DNA from: Bartonella bilalgolemi
GTDB lineage: Bacteria; Pseudomonadota; Alphaproteobacteria; Rhizobiales; Rhizobiaceae
Direction of reading: 5' to 3'
Assembly (NCBI RefSeq): GCF_023500045.1
Contig: NZ_JAMCOF010000005.1
Location: forward strand, 1-64,000
DNA length: 64,000 nucleotides
The translations under genes were made by a program, and so were the position numbers. Positions 62,571-64,000 of the stretch are shown piece by piece. Position 1 is the stretch's first letter, and each line of letters starts with the position of its first letter. A model generated the notes under the pieces. The model ran no database searches and was not told where the DNA came from. It worked only from the letters and a program-made list of their open reading frames with translations.

Positions 62571-63150
62571 ATAGTCTACCTTGAAAAAACATTATTCTGC
62601 GCTTTTACATAAAATGAATAAAATTAGTAATCTTAATCAAGAAAAAACTCTATAATTTCAATTGACAAAATTAGAATGAGTGTTTGTTTTTATCAATTGG
62701 ATTTTTTAAAATCATTATACTACTTAAGATTTCTGTAAAATTTATCGATTCACATTACGGCTTTGATGTGCTTGACTTTTTAAAAGCATGAAAAACTATT
62801 TTCAGTGGCTCAGTTCATTGCACTCAACTGATAACTCATTCAAATATAGTGCAGGTTATTTAATTCTTCTTATTTTTTTTTTTTATAATAGCTCATATAA
62901 CCATAATGCATGAATAACAGGCACAGTGCAAGTTAATCTTATTATCAATTTTTTACTACTTTTTAAAATTGTGTACGAATATTTTTATAGAGGATAAATA
63001 AATACCTAAATATAGCATATAGAAAAAAATAATCATTTTCTGAATGTTTAGTTTTATATAAGTTATGCAATTTTAATAATAATATTCAATCTCACTATTT
63101 TTATCTAAACGTTTTTTTCTATGATGCACATCTATTATCTAAAAAATATT
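62571..63150. other. Intergenic region upstream of the YfgM-like gene
   Basis: 580 bases of AT-rich sequence between the end of the SLC13-type gene and the start of the YfgM-like gene; both are on the minus strand, so it holds the promoter for the latter operon. No gene, hairpin with T run, or RNA was recognised. Confidence 0.45.
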
Positions 63151-64000
63151 TTATTGTAATGGCCAGATCCATATTAACATGGGAACAGCAACGATTGCTA
63201 TTAATATAGCTAATGGAATACCAAAACGTGGATAATCACTAAAGCGGTAACCACCTGGACCCATTACTAACATATTACATTGATGTCCAATAGGTGTGAG
63301 AAAATCACATCCAGCCCCTATCGCGACAGCCATTAGAAAAGCTTCAGGTTTATAATGGAGAGAGTGAGCAAAACTTGATGCAATTGGTGCTATTACCATT
63401 ACTGTTGCTGCATTATTCAAAAATGGTGTCACTAACATTGCTGTAATTAAAATAAGAGCCAATGCTCCAGATGGTGGTAAAAATACGGCCAATTGACTCA
63501 GCCAATGACCGATTAAATTTGTGCATCCTGTTTTTTCTAGTGTTTCACTTACTGGAATGAGAGCTGCTAATAATACCAATATTTGACCGTCTAGAGTTTG
63601 ATATAAATTACGTGCTGGAAGGACACGAAAAATAACCATTGCGACAGCGGCTGCAAAAAAAGATAATGCAACTGGAATAATTTGAAAAGCGGTCAAAGCA
63701 ATTGCTATAAATAAAATAGACAAAGCTGCAAGACTATGCCGTAAATTACCAAACATAATATTACGTTTTGCTAACGGCAAGCATTTCAATTCCCTTAACA
63801 AATTTGGAATGACTACATCTTGCCCTCGTAAAACAATTACATCTCCAAGATGGAAGACGATATCATTGAGTCTTCTCCGAACCCTTTCATGCTGACGACT
63901 TAATGCAAGGATATTCACATCATAACGCTCAAAAAGTGAAAAATTTTTAGCACTGATGCCAATAAGAGGTGAGTCATGTGAGATAACTGCTTCAATGATT
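63151..64000 (-). CDS. SLC13/CitT-type transporter with TrkA-C domain (3' part; 5' end outside window)
   Basis: The frame is open from base 64000, so the gene starts beyond the window. The visible 282 residues begin with a TrkA-C (RCK_C) domain, SHDSPLIGISAKNFSLFERY then VNILALSRQHERVRRRLND and LGDVIVLRGQ. They continue with the second half of a membrane transporter of about six segments: RHSLAALSILFIAIALTAFQ, DGQILVLLAALIPVSETLEK, FLNNAATVMVIAPIASSFAH, and GAGCDFLTPIGHQCNMLVMG. The family (SLC13/ArsB-like) carries anions such as sulfate or dicarboxylates with Na+. The substrate cannot be inferred here. Confidence 0.88.
   Translation of the reverse strand, partial: IIEAVISHDSPLIGISAKNFSLFERYDVNILALSRQHERVRRRLNDIVFHLGDVIVLRGQDVVIPNLLRELKCLPLAKRNIMFGNLRHSLAALSILFIAIALTAFQIIPVALSFFAAAVAMVIFRVLPARNLYQTLDGQILVLLAALIPVSETLEKTGCTNLIGHWLSQLAVFLPPSGALALILITAMLVTPFLNNAATVMVIAPIASSFAHSLHYKPEAFLMAVAIGAGCDFLTPIGHQCNMLVMGPGGYRFSDYPRFGIPLAILIAIVAVPMLIWIWPLQ

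Overview
The window is a 64 kb stretch of a chromosome from an AT-rich alphaproteobacterium of the Rhizobiales, almost certainly a Bartonella. The reasons are the ialA (rppH)-ialB invasion locus at 10.9-12.1 kb, the YadA-type anchor of a trimeric adhesin next to a second IalB-like protein at the left edge, an Omp10-like lipoprotein, an F0 ATP synthase operon with both b and b' kept apart from F1, and Rhizobiales gene order eroded by gene decay. No rRNA, tRNA, CRISPR array, prophage or insertion sequence was recognised.

Layout. 1-0.9 kb: end of a trimeric autotransporter adhesin, translationally overlapping an IalB-family gene. 1.4-2.1 kb: ruins of ppx/gppA, followed by rlmE. 3-12 kb: the old obgE-proB-proA-nadD-rsfS-rlmH-envC-ctpA-rppH cluster in which proB and proA are both wrecked, ending in ialB. 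12.4-19.4 kb: yggT, a DUF167 gene, ppa, typA, mgtE and an M3 oligopeptidase. 19.9-30.4 kb: an MltB-type transglycosylase, galU, kdsD/kpsF, an Omp10-like lipoprotein, a degenerate NtrC-type regulator, a phospholipase D/cardiolipin synthase-type protein, guaB, an overlooked 49-residue basic protein gene, and a tandem universal stress protein. 30.7-38.7 kb: rsmB, guaA, and ugpQ converging on ugpBAEC (glycerol-3-phosphate and glycerophosphodiester uptake and use). 39-41.6 kb: a Zn/Mn ABC importer. 42.3-46 kb: the class Ib ribonucleotide reductase operon nrdHIEF behind a long leader. 46-51.3 kb: prfA-prmC and secA-fur/mur on the minus strand. 51.7-56.3 kb: a parvulin isomerase, argJ, mutT and a TcyP-type cystine symporter. 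57.4-60.2 kb: atpI-B-E-F'-F. 60.5-62.6 kb: a YfgM-like protein and der. 63.2 kb to the right edge: the 3' part of an SLC13-type transporter.

How it fits together. Most genes are conserved housekeeping functions: ribosome biogenesis and release (obgE, rlmE, rlmH, rsmB, rsfS, der, prfA, prmC), purine nucleotides (guaA, guaB), NAD, envelope and secretion. The accessory part is host-associated: the adhesin, IalA/IalB and IalB-like proteins, the Omp10-like lipoprotein, and scavenging transporters for G3P, metal and cystine. Loss of proA, proB and ppx fits a host-restricted organism that obtains proline from its surroundings. No obviously new multi-gene system was found. The signals most worth following are the nrd leader (a promoter overlapping a NrdR-like palindrome, then about 500 nt with a long-range helix), the 49-residue protein without acidic residues, and the NtrC-like regulator whose ATPase motifs have decayed.
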